In this document: one piece after another, positions 10,784-22,129 of the stretch
Layout: each line of letters opens with the position of its first letter
Numbering within the stretch: position 1 is the first letter of the stretch
Notes under the pieces: model-generated
Database searches by the model: none
Told to the model about the DNA's origin: nothing
What the model saw: only the letters and a program-made list of their open reading frames with translations
NCBI GenBank assembly: GCA_030278955.1
Contig: JAOANR010000003.1
Location: 62,076,195-62,140,194 of the forward strand
DNA: 64,000 bases
From: Hygrophila difformis
Taxonomy: Eukaryota > Streptophyta > Magnoliopsida > Lamiales > Acanthaceae
Direction: 5' to 3'
Made by a program: the position numbers and the translations under genes

Positions 10784-11296
10784 TCAGAGACCCCGAGTGA
10801 GTCTGGCTTGGTGTCATTGGCCATTTTCAAATTTGTTATTTCTCATTTTCTCTATACTTACTCTTCGCCTTTACGGCCATTCCTACAGGGTAGAAATTCA
10901 AAAACCTTATAAACCAAATTTACACATTCCAATTCAATTTTATTGTAAACAGATAATAACACTGAAGCTACTTAAAAACAAAACATAAGGTAGGTTTCCT
11001 CCGCATGCTCACGTTTTGCTCAAATAACTAAACCGAGACGACAACAAATTGAATGAAACAGAGAGTTGGGGAAGATAGCATACCTGATGATGCCTACAAT
11101 TAATCAAATATTGAAAGAGCAGAGGCGCAACTGCGGGCAAGGCGAGGCAAATACACGACAACGACCAGGTGACGACGGATGCACGGTCGCGGAGCGGCTA
11201 AGGCGGATCCTTTTATCGGGAGGGCGAGCAGAGGTGGAGACTGGAGACGATGGCAGGAGAGCGCGACTTTCGGAGACGCGGAAAACCCTGAATCCT
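10784..11296 (-). pseudogene. Copy of UTP7 exon 1 and promoter
   Basis: It matches 4949-5408 at about 90% identity, including exon 1 from SEEDD back to the ATG (copy ATG at 10880). A short insertion breaks the frame after MAVKAKSKYRENEK and a stop follows. The copy continues upstream past the point where transposons interrupt the original (5408 to 7447). It abuts the DPM3 fragment directly at about 10766-10784. Confidence 0.85.
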
Positions 11297-11410
11297 TACT
11301 CTCTCTCTTTTTTTGGGCTCTTCCAAAATTGATTATTCTCGTTACAAATGTCATAAGTACTTACTATTTTTATATGTTTCATTATAAATGTCTTCCCCTC
11401 CAACAACTAT

Positions 11411-11803
11411 GGGTCTGTTCTGCATGCAGCTTTTTGGGAGCTTTTGAGAGCTTTTGGTAGCTTTAGCTTTTATTTCAAAACAAAAGCCTCGTTCTGCACA
11501 CTAGCTTTTGGTAGCTTTTGTGAGCTTTTGGAAGCTTCTTTGTAGAAGCTACCTGTAGTAGCGTTAAAAAATAAGCTAGGAGCTTATTTTTAACCCAATA
11601 ACCAACTCATTGCCCAATAGTTTACATAAATATTTGTCCTTTTATGTCATTTCATACATTTTTTCATAGCTACAGCTAGTTGTACAAAACACTTAAATAG
11701 AACTGACAGCTACAGCTCCCACAGCTCCTTACAGCTCCAGCTCCCTACAGCTCCAGCTTGCAGCTACAGCTCACAGCTATAGTTCTGCGTGCAAAACAGA
11801 CCC
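11411..11803. mobile_element. Non-autonomous DNA element with inverted termini
   Basis: Left terminus gggtctgttctgcatgca and right terminus tgcaaaacagaccc are inverted, with TAT on both sides (11408-11410, 11804-11806). The interior is rich in agctttt/cagct motifs that could fold back. It has no coding frame. Confidence 0.65.
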
Positions 11804-12002
11804 TATATGGACTCCATTATTATATACTTATAAATCAACTTTATCTTAATTTCCCTGCCCAATACTAACAAGACATTTAAAGTGGGACGGAGGGAGTATT
11901 ATTATTTTTTATTTTATTAAAAAGAAGTCAGAAAAAAATACAAAATAAAAAATTAAATAATTTTGCACGTTGCATTCAAATTAAATAATCCAATATGAAA
12001 TG

Positions 12003-12118
12003 AGACTTAATCCAGTGGTTATCTCCTCTATCTTTCAATTATAGGTTGGGGTTCGATTCCTACGTCTGCTAAACATTGACACCTTCCACACATAGGTGTC
12101 AATATTTACAAAAAAAAT
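12003..12118 (+). repeat. tRNA-derived SINE (family 2)
   Basis: Contains gagacttaatccagtggtta (A-box region) and GGTTCGATTCC (B box), then a short tail. Related copies lie at 12590 and, inverted, at 22130, 50095, 58905 and 59125. Confidence 0.55.
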
Positions 12119-12148
12119 TAAATAATCTAATAAATATCTGATTTAATA

Positions 12149-12467
12149 CTTCCTTCGTTTTAAATTATTTGCAACATGCGCCGACATATAGGTGTCAATA
12201 TTAAAAAAAAAAAAAAATAATTGCAACATTCCAAAATAGGCTATTGTTCATTGGATTGCTTTGAATTTTGATTTCAATTTTTATCATAGTTATACAAGTT
12301 AAAATCTAGTCAAGTAAGATCTTGCTAGTTTCGTCTCGTCTTATAGCTTTTAAATATTGAACTTTTAGAATTTTTACTTATATATAATTTGAGTTATTAA
12401 TAATTTAACATGTGCATTAGATTATGTACATTGTGGGTCCATAACAAATAAATAAAAACGGAGGAAG
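12149..12467. repeat. Stowaway-like MITE (common family)
   Basis: Termini cttccttcgttt and aaaacggaggaag flanked by TA. It has the family core for reverse orientation (gatcttg, cgtctcgtctt) and a small duplication near its left end. Confidence 0.65.
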
Positions 12468-12589
12468 TATTTGATAAATATTAAATTATATTAATTTATT
12501 AAATACATAAATGTACTAATATGGAATATTAAGTTATAATGTGAATTAATAAGTTAAATTAAATATTTAAATTTAAAAACTAAAAATTA

Positions 12590-12750
12590 CTCTGGGATGG
12601 GGATTTACCCTATTAGTCAAATCCTCCGACTCCCAACCTATAGTTTTGGGGTTCGATTCCCCACCCGGGCTCCTTTGTTCCCTTTGTAATTTGTGTAGTA
12701 TGTGCTCTCACCACCCATTTCCTAGCTTGTAAAGCTGTTAAGTAAAAAAA
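12590..12750 (+). repeat. tRNA-derived SINE (family 2)
   Basis: Has the B box GGTTCGATTCC at about 12653 and the same head as the copy at 12003, ending in an A-rich stretch. Confidence 0.5.
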
Positions 12751-12782
12751 AATTACATTTTTTAGGAATTAAATTGAAAATA

Positions 12783-13042
12783 CTTCATCCGTTTTTATTT
12801 GTTTGCTACGGACCACATCGCACGCAGTCCAATGCACATTTTAAATCGTTAATAACTAAAGATCGGTACAAGTAAAAATTCTATAAGTTTCATATTTAAA
12901 AACTACATGACGAGATGAATCTAACAAGATCACACTTGACTATATTTTAACTTGTATAGTTATGAGAAAAATTGAAATAAAAGTAGTTCAATGAATAGTG
13001 TCAAAACTTCCGGTGTCGCTAACAATAAAAAAACGGAGGGAG
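12783..13042. repeat. Stowaway-like MITE (common family)
   Basis: Flanked by TA; termini cttcatccg and cggagggag. It contains the core gacgagatgaatctaacaag. Confidence 0.7.
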
Positions 13043-13153
13043 TATAATCTAATATTTAATTGGAAGTTTTAAGGGATTCGTATTAATGAGGCTTGGGGAT
13101 ATCCTGACATTCACTTGAAAAGTTTTAACGGATTCGTATTGAATTAAATAATA

Positions 13154-13341
13154 CTCCCTCTGTCCAACTGAAATGTCTTACTTACTATTATTGGGTATCC
13201 CATCACAAATGTCTTTTTTTATATATAGAAATAATTTTTCCCTCTAACAATTATGCTCACCCCATGATATACGCACAAATTAATTTTATTTTAATTTCCG
13301 TGCCCAACAGTAACAAGACGCATTCAATTGGACGGAGGGAG
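13154..13341. repeat. Stowaway-like MITE (second family)
   Basis: 188 bp with TA duplications and termini ctccctctgtccaact / aattggacggaggga. The interior (cccaacagtaacaagac) is shared with 31855-32045. Confidence 0.7.
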
Positions 13342-13343
13342 TA

Positions 13344-14149
13344 TGAAATTCCATAGTATTCAATTCTATAAGATTATTAGTACAATTATTATGCATGAAT
13401 TCTACACCAAATATACAAAGAGGCATGTGATGGATTTCTACTATGTGTATATTGATTTCCGCTACACATTGGTATAGTTGGTGTTCTAACGTCTTTCATT
13501 ACAAAAGTGAAAGTCGGAGAAGTTAACTATATAATGCCCCATATTCCATGTATAGAAGTATGTGCTAATTAATGACGCTTGAAAGGTAGTACTAATATGG
13601 AGTATTACCCTTTTTCGGGCCTTAAATTGGCTCCTAAAAAAAATATGGAGTATTAAAAGTAAATAAACTGCTAATAATTTAAGGATTAATATGTCTGTCT
13701 AAAATTGAAAATTAGAAATTTTCATTGAAATTTTGAAATTTACTTATCAAATATACTAACATAAAATTTACCTTTTTTATCATTGAAATCTTGAATCTTT
13801 GTTATTTAAAATGTTGCAAAAACCAATGATCCAAATTCCAAAGCTCCAATATAAATTCCATTGAGTTGGATTGCAGGACAATCACAATATATGTATGGAT
13901 CCCACAAGCACAATAATTTCGAATTCCACATATGTTTAAGTTGAACAAAAAAAAAAAGATACAAGACACACACATACTCCATATGTAATGAGCATGGCTG
14001 ACCACAGAGAACACTCAAAATTCTATTTCCACTTTATTCTAGGGGGTGTGCTGTGTCTGTGTGCACGTGTGATCCCAAGCAGCTTCTTAATTTGGTAAAT
14101 GATGTTGGTTTGCATGCAGGTTCTGGTCGAGGGATTCGTCCAGGCTCTG
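13344..14149. other. 3' flank of the subtilase gene
   Basis: No gene. From about 13808 onward it is the intact version of the segment duplicated at 8525. Confidence 0.6.
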
Positions 14150-16414
14150 TTAAGCTAATGTAATTGCTATAGGGCTTCTAACAGAGTGTTTTGGAGAAGT
14201 CCACTTCAGAAAGCCTTGAACCACAGTTCCATTCCCAGTGGTGGTGGTCCTTAAGGTGAATGTCACCTTGTACTGGAGTTTCTGGTGTAGCTCTGTGAAT
14301 CCCAGTTTTGACGGCTCCACGAGAATATCAACACCCTGCGGCGCCGATATTTCCGCATCGTAAGAAGACACGGGGTCGCCGACATTGGTGACTGTCCTGG
14401 TATACTTCTGAGAAGTGTTGGGAGGAGTACTGAACGTCAGGGCAAACGAAGGATAGTTCAGCTCTGCTTCCGGTATGCTCCCCTCAGCAGAGCAATTCAC
14501 CCTGCGCTGTAATAAGAACCCTACTTGTCTGTCCGTGTAGTTCAGCCCACACAAATACGGAACGTAATCCTTGGGCTGGATGTCGTACACGAGCCCCGGA
14601 TCATTAGCTCTTGAAGGATTGACATGGCCTGCACCGGTGGCGAAGATGCTGGCCGGACCGAACTGTTCGTCCTCTATTGGATTCCGCGCACGGTTCACGA
14701 CATCCGCAGTCGTCATGATCGCGGACTTAATTGCCGCGGGAGACCAGTCAGGATGCGCGCTTTTCAGCAGCGCAGCCACGCCTGAAATATGCGGGCACGA
14801 CATTGATGTTCCCGAGAGGATATTAAACGTGGATTTCGTGTTCGTATAGTTCTCGATGGAAGTTGGCCATGCCGCGAGGATATTGACACCGGGGCCTAAA
14901 ATGTCCGGCTTCAGGATGCCAGGGCTCGCCGCGCTCGGCCCCCTGGAGGAAAACGCTGCAACCACAGGTGCGCGGTGGTCATCGCCTAATTGAGTGCCTC
15001 CGAAGAGAATCGTGGCCGTCGGATCCGATGTGGAGTTTATGTATTCCTTGATCTTCAATCCGTCTCCGCGGCTAACAATTGTGGCCGGGAGAACATGAGC
15101 TAGTGCCTCAATTGTGTTTCCATAGCTATCTCTGTTCATCAGAATCATGGCGATCCCACCGGCTTCTTTTACATATTCCCCCTTCTGTGCACTCGGTAAA
15201 CCTTCACACACCACGATTTTCCCTCTCACACCGGTTCTGTTCAACGAATCCGGGTCGCTGCAGAATACGGCATATGGATCACTAGCATTGAGCATCCCTG
15301 CGTGAACAATGGGGAAGAGCTTGTTGTTCCCGAAATTCTTTGGTTGGAAAACTGATTCGCCGTCAAACTTCTCCTTGTCCCCTAGCAACGCTGTGGCGCG
15401 TAACGCCCTGTCCGTGGTGCTTGCACCGACTGTTAGAATCCACGGCGCTGTGTTTGTTACGGAGTATTCATCCGGTCCGTAGTTCCCGGACGAAGAGCTG
15501 ACAAGAATACCGTTCTCCATCGCGCTGAATGCGCCAAGTGCAATGTAATCCCCGTAGAAATTGTCCTCTTGGCCGGAGATCGAAATGGAGATCACATCAA
15601 CGCCGTCCTGGATAGCTGCATCCATGCCAATAAGTATGGTGCTGATGGAACAGCACACTTTGTATATAGCCAGATGTGCACGCGGCGCGATCCCAGAGGC
15701 GGTGCCATTAGCACTGCCGAAAACGTTTGCACCGGGGACAAAGGCTCCTGCAGCGGTACTTGCAGTGTGAGTCCCATGACCAAAGTCATCGAGAGGACTC
15801 AGGTCCTCGCTCTTGAAATACCTCGCCCCGATGATCTTGTTATTGCACGTTGTGCTGTTGAACTGGCACTTCCCCTTCCATTTAGCGGGCGGAGGCGGCA
15901 TGCCTTCGTCGCTGAATGAAGGGTGGTCCGGGAAGACTCCGGTGTCGAGAACCCCGATGATCACTCCTTCCCCATAGTTGGAGTCCTTCCAAAAGCCCTC
16001 CTGGTTCGCGTTTAGTCCCAAGAATTGTGGGGAATGCGTTGTGTCCAAGGAGAGTTCTCTGTCGAGCGTGGCGGATATGAATCCGTCCTTGTTCGCCATG
16101 GCCCTGACCTCGTCGGAGGTCAGCCTGGCCGCGAAGCCTTTGAAGACCTTACGGTAAGAGTAGACCAGGCGCGACTCCCCTGTTGCATCTGTGGTGGTGG
16201 TAGTGGGGAGGAATGAATTGTACCAGCTGCTCTCCTCTATCTCCTGGGATTGAACCGAAAACTGGTCGTGGTCGGGATCGACATGGACAATGTATGTTTT
16301 TAAGGTACTGTGCTCGATTGTGTCGGGTGAGAATAATGCTGCGGACAATGGATTGATAGTACAAAACATGGAAGTAATAAGTATGAGCACACATATGGTG
16401 GTTATTAAGGCCAT
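14150..16414 (-). CDS. Subtilisin-like serine protease (plant SBT family)
   Basis: Secreted plant subtilase of 754 residues in one exon, the normal length and structure for SBT1/SBT3-type genes. It has a signal peptide (about 1-25), an I9 propeptide (about 40-125, TYIVHVD to SLDTTHSPQFLGL) and an S8 catalytic domain interrupted by a protease-associated domain (about 365-460). The catalytic set is complete: D157 in VLDTGV, H213 in GHGTHTAST, oxyanion N311 in SSGNYGP and S537 in GTSMSCPHISG. A fibronectin-III-like C-terminus follows (about 650-754). Several NxT/NxS sites suit a secreted glycoprotein acting in the cell wall. The substrate cannot be inferred. The 3' end is duplicated at 8525-9038. 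Confidence 0.95.
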   Translation of the reverse strand: MALITTICVLILITSMFCTINPLSAALFSPDTIEHSTLKTYIVHVDPDHDQFSVQSQEIEESSWYNSFLPTTTTTDATGESRLVYSYRKVFKGFAARLTSDEVRAMANKDGFISATLDRELSLDTTHSPQFLGLNANQEGFWKDSNYGEGVIIGVLDTGVFPDHPSFSDEGMPPPPAKWKGKCQFNSTTCNNKIIGARYFKSEDLSPLDDFGHGTHTASTAAGAFVPGANVFGSANGTASGIAPRAHLAIYKVCCSISTILIGMDAAIQDGVDVISISISGQEDNFYGDYIALGAFSAMENGILVSSSSGNYGPDEYSVTNTAPWILTVGASTTDRALRATALLGDKEKFDGESVFQPKNFGNNKLFPIVHAGMLNASDPYAVFCSDPDSLNRTGVRGKIVVCEGLPSAQKGEYVKEAGGIAMILMNRDSYGNTIEALAHVLPATIVSRGDGLKIKEYINSTSDPTATILFGGTQLGDDHRAPVVAAFSSRGPSAASPGILKPDILGPGVNILAAWPTSIENYTNTKSTFNILSGTSMSCPHISGVAALLKSAHPDWSPAAIKSAIMTTADVVNRARNPIEDEQFGPASIFATGAGHVNPSRANDPGLVYDIQPKDYVPYLCGLNYTDRQVGFLLQRRVNCSAEGSIPEAELNYPSFALTFSTPPNTSQKYTRTVTNVGDPVSSYDAEISAPQGVDILVEPSKLGFTELHQKLQYKVTFTLRTTTTGNGTVVQGFLKWTSPKHSVRSPIAITLA

Positions 16415-16511
16415 ATAATAATACGTAGCTTGTTGAATGATAATGGGAAAAGAAGGGGCGTTTTATTTATGTTTTTGTGTTGTGTGTTCTTGGCTTGAAT
16501 CCCTAATGTCC

Positions 16512-16520
16512 CTTTATATA
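16512..16520 (-). promoter_or_regulatory. TATA box of the subtilase gene
   Basis: TATATAAAG on the minus strand, about 100 bases before the ATG at 16414. Confidence 0.5.
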
Positions 16521-16739
16521 AGGATTTTTTTTTATTTATTTTTTACTGTGTTGGTTGCAGACAATGGGTGTGAAATTTACAGAATCGGCAGTCCAACGTG
16601 GGACACATATATATATAGGTTAGAATATGTATGTTTCACGAATTTATTTTTCATCGATTGGGGCTCCTTGTGATGTCTCTGTATGAAATTTGCAGCGGTG
16701 GGATTACTGGGGATGCATGTGGGATGATATATATATATA

Positions 16740-16949
16740 TATACAAGATTAATAACTCAAATTTGGTATAAGTAAAAATTCTAAAAATTTTATATTTAAA
16801 AACCACACGATGAGACGAATCCAACAAGATTTCACTTAGCTGTATTTTGTCTTCTATAACTATAACAAAAATAGAAGTGAAAATGCTACAATGAACAGTA
16901 AAAAAAAAGTCAAAACATAACTTTAAAAAAAACAAACGGAGGGAGGGAG
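16740..16949. repeat. Stowaway-like MITE, left end lost
   Basis: Family core gagacgaatccaacaagatt; right terminus acggagggaggga followed by TA. The left end is replaced by an (AT)n run. Confidence 0.6.
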
Positions 16950-17396
16950 TAGATATGCTAATTACAAATTCTGGTTGTAAAGTTTTTTTGTGAGCAATTA
17001 ATCTTTAGGCCATGTTTGATAACTCTATTATTAGAGGTAATAAAAGCTCTCATAATTAGAAGCTTTCAACGTTAAAGTGGTGAGAATGATTTGTGGAAGA
17101 ATTGCATGTACTTAATTACTACACGACATGCATAAAGGGACACTCGATCATATGAATAAGTACTTCACAATGAAAGCTTGGATGCTTCATGCATGCATGC
17201 ATGTGCTCCATATCCATTTCTCTTTCAATTCATTCATTAAATATAATTATTGTGATATAATTGCGACATGAGAAATTTAATTTCGTGCAACACTTTCCAG
17301 ATTTCACACTTGATATATACTACTATATCTTTTAGTTATATCAGAGGAGAATTCTTTGTCAGGCAATCAATATACAAAATATAGTAGCTTAGTGTA
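16950..17396. other. Gene-free AT-rich stretch
   Basis: No gene or clear repeat, apart from a short gcatgcatgcatg run near 17195. Confidence 0.4.
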
Positions 17397-17658
17397 CTCC
17401 CTCCGTTTTTTTTTTTTTTAGCTACTGTTGACTAATGGGTACTGTTCACTTATATACTTTGACTTAAAGTTTTCTCATGGTTATACAAGTTAAAATATGG
17501 CCAAGTGTGATCTTGTTAGATTCGTCTCGTCTTGTAAATTTTAAATATCGAACTTTTAGAATTTTTACATGTACCGAATTTGAATTATTAATGGTTTAAA
17601 ATGTGCATTGGACTGCGTGCTGAGTGGGTCCGTAGCTATCCTTAAAAAACGGAGGGAG
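17397..17658. repeat. Stowaway-like MITE (common family)
   Basis: TA-flanked, termini ctccctccgtttt and aaaacggagggag, with cgtctcgtcttg in the interior. Confidence 0.75.
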
Positions 17659-17964
17659 TATATAGGAAAAACTAGAGAAATAAATTATGACCTAGCTAGT
17701 TAGTGCAATAATGCATGCATAGAATAGAAATAGAGTAATAGTGTGCATTGACTGATGATAGACCGAAATGTTTTGCCGAAATTTTGAGTCAACATTATAT
17801 ATTACTAGCTAGTATTTGTTTTACAATTTTTGTGTAATTAATATGTACTTCATATTCTAATTGTAATTAAAAAAACAAAATTTATTTTATATATATATAT
17901 ATGTGAATTTTTAGAATTTACAATATTTGAAACTATATATACATTTTCAACTAATAAAAGAGTA

Positions 17965-18118
17965 TATACCAACAGCAGTTGACTTGAGTGGATGGAGGCT
18001 TTAGTCGCTTAAGCAAGGTTTCGGGTTCGAGCCTTGTGTATGCAAAAAATTGCTTTGGGAGAGACGCCCTTAATTGCCCTTGCAGATCCTCGTGTGTATG
18101 TGATATTTTCCCAAAAAA
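17965..18118 (+). repeat. tRNA-derived SINE (family 1)
   Basis: gacttgagtgg serves as A box and GGTTCGAGCC as B box, then tgtatgcaaaaaattgc and a tail. Same family as 5571-5736 and 21415-21550. Confidence 0.65.
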
Positions 18119-18755
18119 AGGTATACAATATTTGCCACAAAAGTAAATACTATATCTTTAACTTATTTGAATTTTCCACAGAAGAAAACAAAAACTAGTA
18201 ATGAACTTGGTTATGTTATTCAATTTCCAAGTCTTTGTACATTATTTACGTCAAAGTAAACCATGGATTGGGATCGTTGAGGGTGTATATATATAGCTAC
18301 CCAGGGGCCCCGGGTGATGATCAATCATTCTATTTTTTATTTTTATTTTTTATGATGTAATAAATTATAAACTTGGACAGTATTTCTTATACAGTACATA
18401 CATAGTTACATATACTACATTTTTGAAAGCTTTAAGGTTAGTAGCTAGTACTATTAAATTTATATAAGAAATTACATTTAAGTAATCAGATGAAGTATAC
18501 TTATAAAACTTTGACGAATTCTTGTTTTACGCAATTAATAGTATTTGAATATTCATCCTCAAGTGTTCAAATCTGGAATTTAAATTTGAGGTGTTCAAGT
18601 AGTGTAGTTAGTATGAGAGATATTTTGTTCAAACTCATATGCCTGCAGCTCTGATCTCTATTATTACATTCGAGAGTACAACTGCTCATCAAGTCTGAAG
18701 CCTCAGCTCTAAATTCCAATTCTACACCTGCTGACTGGCCAATACTAGTTTGCAA
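18119..18755. other. Gene-free AT-rich stretch
   Basis: No gene recognised. Confidence 0.4.
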
Positions 18756-18772
18756 CAAAAATTGACTCTTGT

Positions 18773-19150
18773 GACACCTTGGCTGCCATAAAATCCAAGA
18801 ACCATCTCCACCCTCTGGCTTCTTCTATTCTGAGGATTTGTGAGCTTAGAGACTCCTTTGATGTCTGTAACATTCATCATCATATATTCCGGGAGGGCAA
18901 CAAAGTGGCGGACCGATTAGCTCGGCATGGGGCATTAATTGAGGATTACTTTACCTCTTGGGCATTTCCCCCCGACTTCGTGAAGGGGAGTCCCCAGAAC
19001 CTAATTTATCATTCTGTGGTGTAGTTTGGTAGTGTGTGTCCGCCCCCTTGTGTTTCTTCACTGTCTCTGTTTTTTCTTTTTCGGTCTTGCTTTTCCCTCT
19101 TTGTTTCCTTGACTTTGCTGGCTTTGGCCTATCGGAAAAAAAAACAAAAA
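18773..19150 (+). mobile_element. 5'-truncated LINE with 17-bp target duplication
   Basis: The reading frame 18779-19021 is the end of a plant LINE RNase H domain: REGNKVADRLARHG, then SWAFPPDF. It is closely similar to the end of the LINE at 40.4-44.1 kb. The 3' untranslated part ends in an A-rich tail (about 19136-19150). CAAAAATTGACTCTTGT lies at 18756-18772 and again at 19151-19167, a perfect 17-bp duplication, so both ends of the insertion are fixed. Confidence 0.9.
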
Positions 19151-19238
19151 CAAAAATTGACTCTTGTTAAATGAATATTTTCCACATACATGAACATGAT
19201 ATGTTTTCTCTTTTCTTTCTTTCTGGGTAACATAATAA

Positions 19239-20467
19239 GGAAAAAAGGATAAATATGTCCTTTTTCTTTTCAAAAAATTCAAATCAGTCCTTTTTCTATT
19301 TTATTACCAAAACAGTCCTCTACCAATGCTAATTATGTTCAAATCAGTCCTTTTTTCACTAATTATATTCTAATTGCTGACGTGGCAAGGGTTTTAATTT
19401 AAACCTGACACGTGTGCATAATATTAGTCCTTTTTTCTTTTATATTTTGCCAATTCAGTCCTAAACTTTTATTTTGTTCTATTTAGTCCTCTACCCCAAT
19501 CACTCATTTTTATATTAATTGGCCTCAAACCTTTCAAATTATTTCATTTTAGTTCCAGAACCTTAAATTTTTTATTATTACTAATCCATTTATCAAATAA
19601 ATGCACAACATACTTCCATAAATAAAATTAAACACCAAACCTCATATATTGGGTTCGACTGCTCTGTTATCGGGTCTTTCAAGTACCGGAATTTTACGGA
19701 CTCTCTCTAATAACCACTCGACCGCAACCGATTGTTCATTGGTTTTGGTTTCCTTCAGTAACAATCAACAGAATCTTACTTTGCGTCCTACCTTAGGATG
19801 TCGCAATATTTGAGTAAATGATTTAACTTGAATTTTTGGAAGGTTATGGATACAGGAAGCCTTGGTTTTATTGAAAAATATTAATATTATTAAAAATATT
19901 AAAAAAATAGCCTGAATTTTATTGTCCACAAAGTATGATTGTGCTGATTGTTGCTGAAGGAAACCAGAACCAATGAACCATCGTTACGGTCGGGTGGTTA
20001 GAGAGAGTCCGTAAAATTCGGAACTTCGAAGACCCGGTAACAAGGCGGTCAAACCCAATGTATGAGGTTTGGTATTTAATTTTATTTACGGAAGTATGTT
20101 GGGCATTTATTTGATAAATGTATTAGTAATAATAAAAAAATTAAGGTTCTGGGCCTAAAATGAAATAATTTGAAAGGTTTGAGGCCAATTAATATAAAAA
20201 TGAGTGATTGGGGTAGAGGAGTAAATAGAACAAAATAAAAGTTTAGGACTGAATTGGCAAAAGATAAAAGAAAAAGGACTAATATTATGCACACGTGTCA
20301 GGTTTAAATTAAAACCGTTGCCACGTCAGCAATTAGAATATAATTAGTGAAAAAAGGACTGATTTGAACATAATTAGCATTTGTAGAGGACTGTTTTGGT
20401 AATAAAATAGAAAAAGGACTGATTTGAATTTTTTGAAAAGAAAAAGGACCTATTTATCCTTTTTTCC
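19239..20467. mobile_element. Foldback MULE-like element with 10-bp target duplication
   Basis: Two arms of about 545 bp (19239-19784 and 19929-20467) are nearly perfect reverse complements, enclosing a loop of about 145 bp. The ends are GGAAAAAAGGAT and ATCCTTTTTTCC. AACATAATAA flanks both sides (19229-19238 and 20468-20477). Very long inverted termini with a 9-11-bp duplication are typical of Mutator-like elements. No transposase frame is present; the frames inside have no recognisable product. Confidence 0.85.
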
Positions 20468-20649
20468 AACATAATAATCTCCATCCATAACTCTTTTAGT
20501 TCTGTCTCCCTAGGGTTTATTTGTGTGATAGCATGAAGGTTAGGTATACTCCATTAATTATTATATAGTTTCATTTTCCATACATACAAAATGTGTAACA
20601 TAATAATTGACAGATTTAAATGTGTTGGATAAGTCTGCAGAATTATATA

Positions 20650-20908
20650 CTTCCCTCGTTCCTAAATAAATGTAACATATCCACATTTCACGCAATCCAA
20701 TGCAAATTTTTAATCCATAATAACTCAAATTCCACACAAGTAAAAATTATGCAAATTTGATATTCTAAATCTATGCGATTAGACGAATCCAACAAGATCT
20801 CACTTGACTATATTTTATCTTATACAATTGTATTAAAAAGTCGAGTCAAAGCTACTCAATGAACAGTGACAAAAGTCAAAACGTGCAAATAAAAAAGAAC
20901 GGAGGTAG
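20650..20908. repeat. Stowaway-like MITE (common family)
   Basis: TA-flanked left terminus cttccctcgttcc, core tagacgaatccaacaagat, right end aacggaggtag. Confidence 0.65.
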
Positions 20909-21042
20909 AATATACTTCAATGTGTTGGATAAACTCATTTTACTTATATGCTATCGTACTAATTAAATGTTTTGGATATAAGTTTTACAGGTTCATATTT
21001 TGTTCCAACGCGAACGCTGAATCCATCACATTCAGCATAATT

Positions 21043-21162
21043 GGGATGTTTGGGAGTCAGCAGATCCGCTAGCAGATAGCAGATTCGGAGAGAGAACTGT
21101 GAGATGATATACTCTTCCAATATGCTATATGCTACCAAATATGCTTGCTCCCAAACATACTC
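21043..21162. mobile_element. Short MITE (gatgtttgggagtcag family), copy 1
   Basis: Inverted ends gatgtttgggag and ctcccaaacat enclose about 95 bp with cagatccgctagcagatag. A second copy is at 26855-26976. Confidence 0.55.
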
Positions 21163-21414
21163 AATACCTACTCCAGTAATCGACTACTACTATTCCCATA
21201 AATTCGATTTAGTATTTATTAGTTAATCATCAATTGCCAAGGAAAGGACACTATTCCCATAAGTAGGTATTTATTAGTGTATACACACTCTTTTTTTTTT
21301 TTCCTTAATGATTGAAAAATAATTTAGTGGACAAACCCTCCTATAATAGATTTATTAATAGTTTCATAGGTTCATTTATAGAAAAACCTTTTGTCCAAAT
21401 TAATCGCTTGTCAC

Positions 21415-21550
21415 CTAACGTAGTTGGTCTGAGTGATTTGAGGCTCTGACATCTTAAGCAAATGTCTCACGTTCGAGATTACGTATATATGCAGAATTTT
21501 ACTTTATGGGAAAACCCTTTAATTGCCCACAAGATCCCTGGAGGTTACAT
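21415..21550 (+). repeat. tRNA-derived SINE (family 1)
   Basis: Has ggtctgagtgatttgaggct, cttaagcaaatg, a degenerate B box (cgttcgagatt), and the aattgccc...gatccc...ggaggtt tail of the family. Confidence 0.55.
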
Positions 21551-22129
21551 TATGCGTTACTTGCATAATTAGACAAAATTAAACACTTGTAATTATGCAT
21601 TACTTGCAAAATTGTAGCACCAATCCTAAAAGCTACATTAATCGATAATCATTCCTTCGAAACCTGGATCATCTTTTTGGCTAATTTCATGGCGGACAGG
21701 AGAGAGTAGAGACTGGGTCGAAGAAAACTACACTCTGATATATCTAATGAAGTCAGTCAACGTTTAAAAGGGCAGGACACCAGCAGGACTAGGAGAAGAA
21801 CACGACAGCTTAATTAAGGTTATAAATGGTGTCTTTGGAATATACTACTCCACATTCGCTTTTTAAGTCAATGGGGTCAATTCCTCATTACACTATTGCC
21901 AATCCAATAAGTAGAATTATTTCACTATCATTAGTGTGATGTTTACCCACAATGGAAAGGAAAGAAAAACATTGTTATTAAGTTTTGAGAGGGAAAGGAT
22001 GGTGGACCTCCAAGACATGAAAGCTATCAAATGGTTTTTAAAAAATATGTATATTAGTATTCTCAATAATAAATGAATGTGCCACTGTTTTTTGGATAAC
22101 AAATGTGCCACTGTTTTTTTTTTTTTAAT

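Noticed and set aside
15569..15919. 116-codon plus-strand frame
   Set aside because: Antisense to the subtilase.
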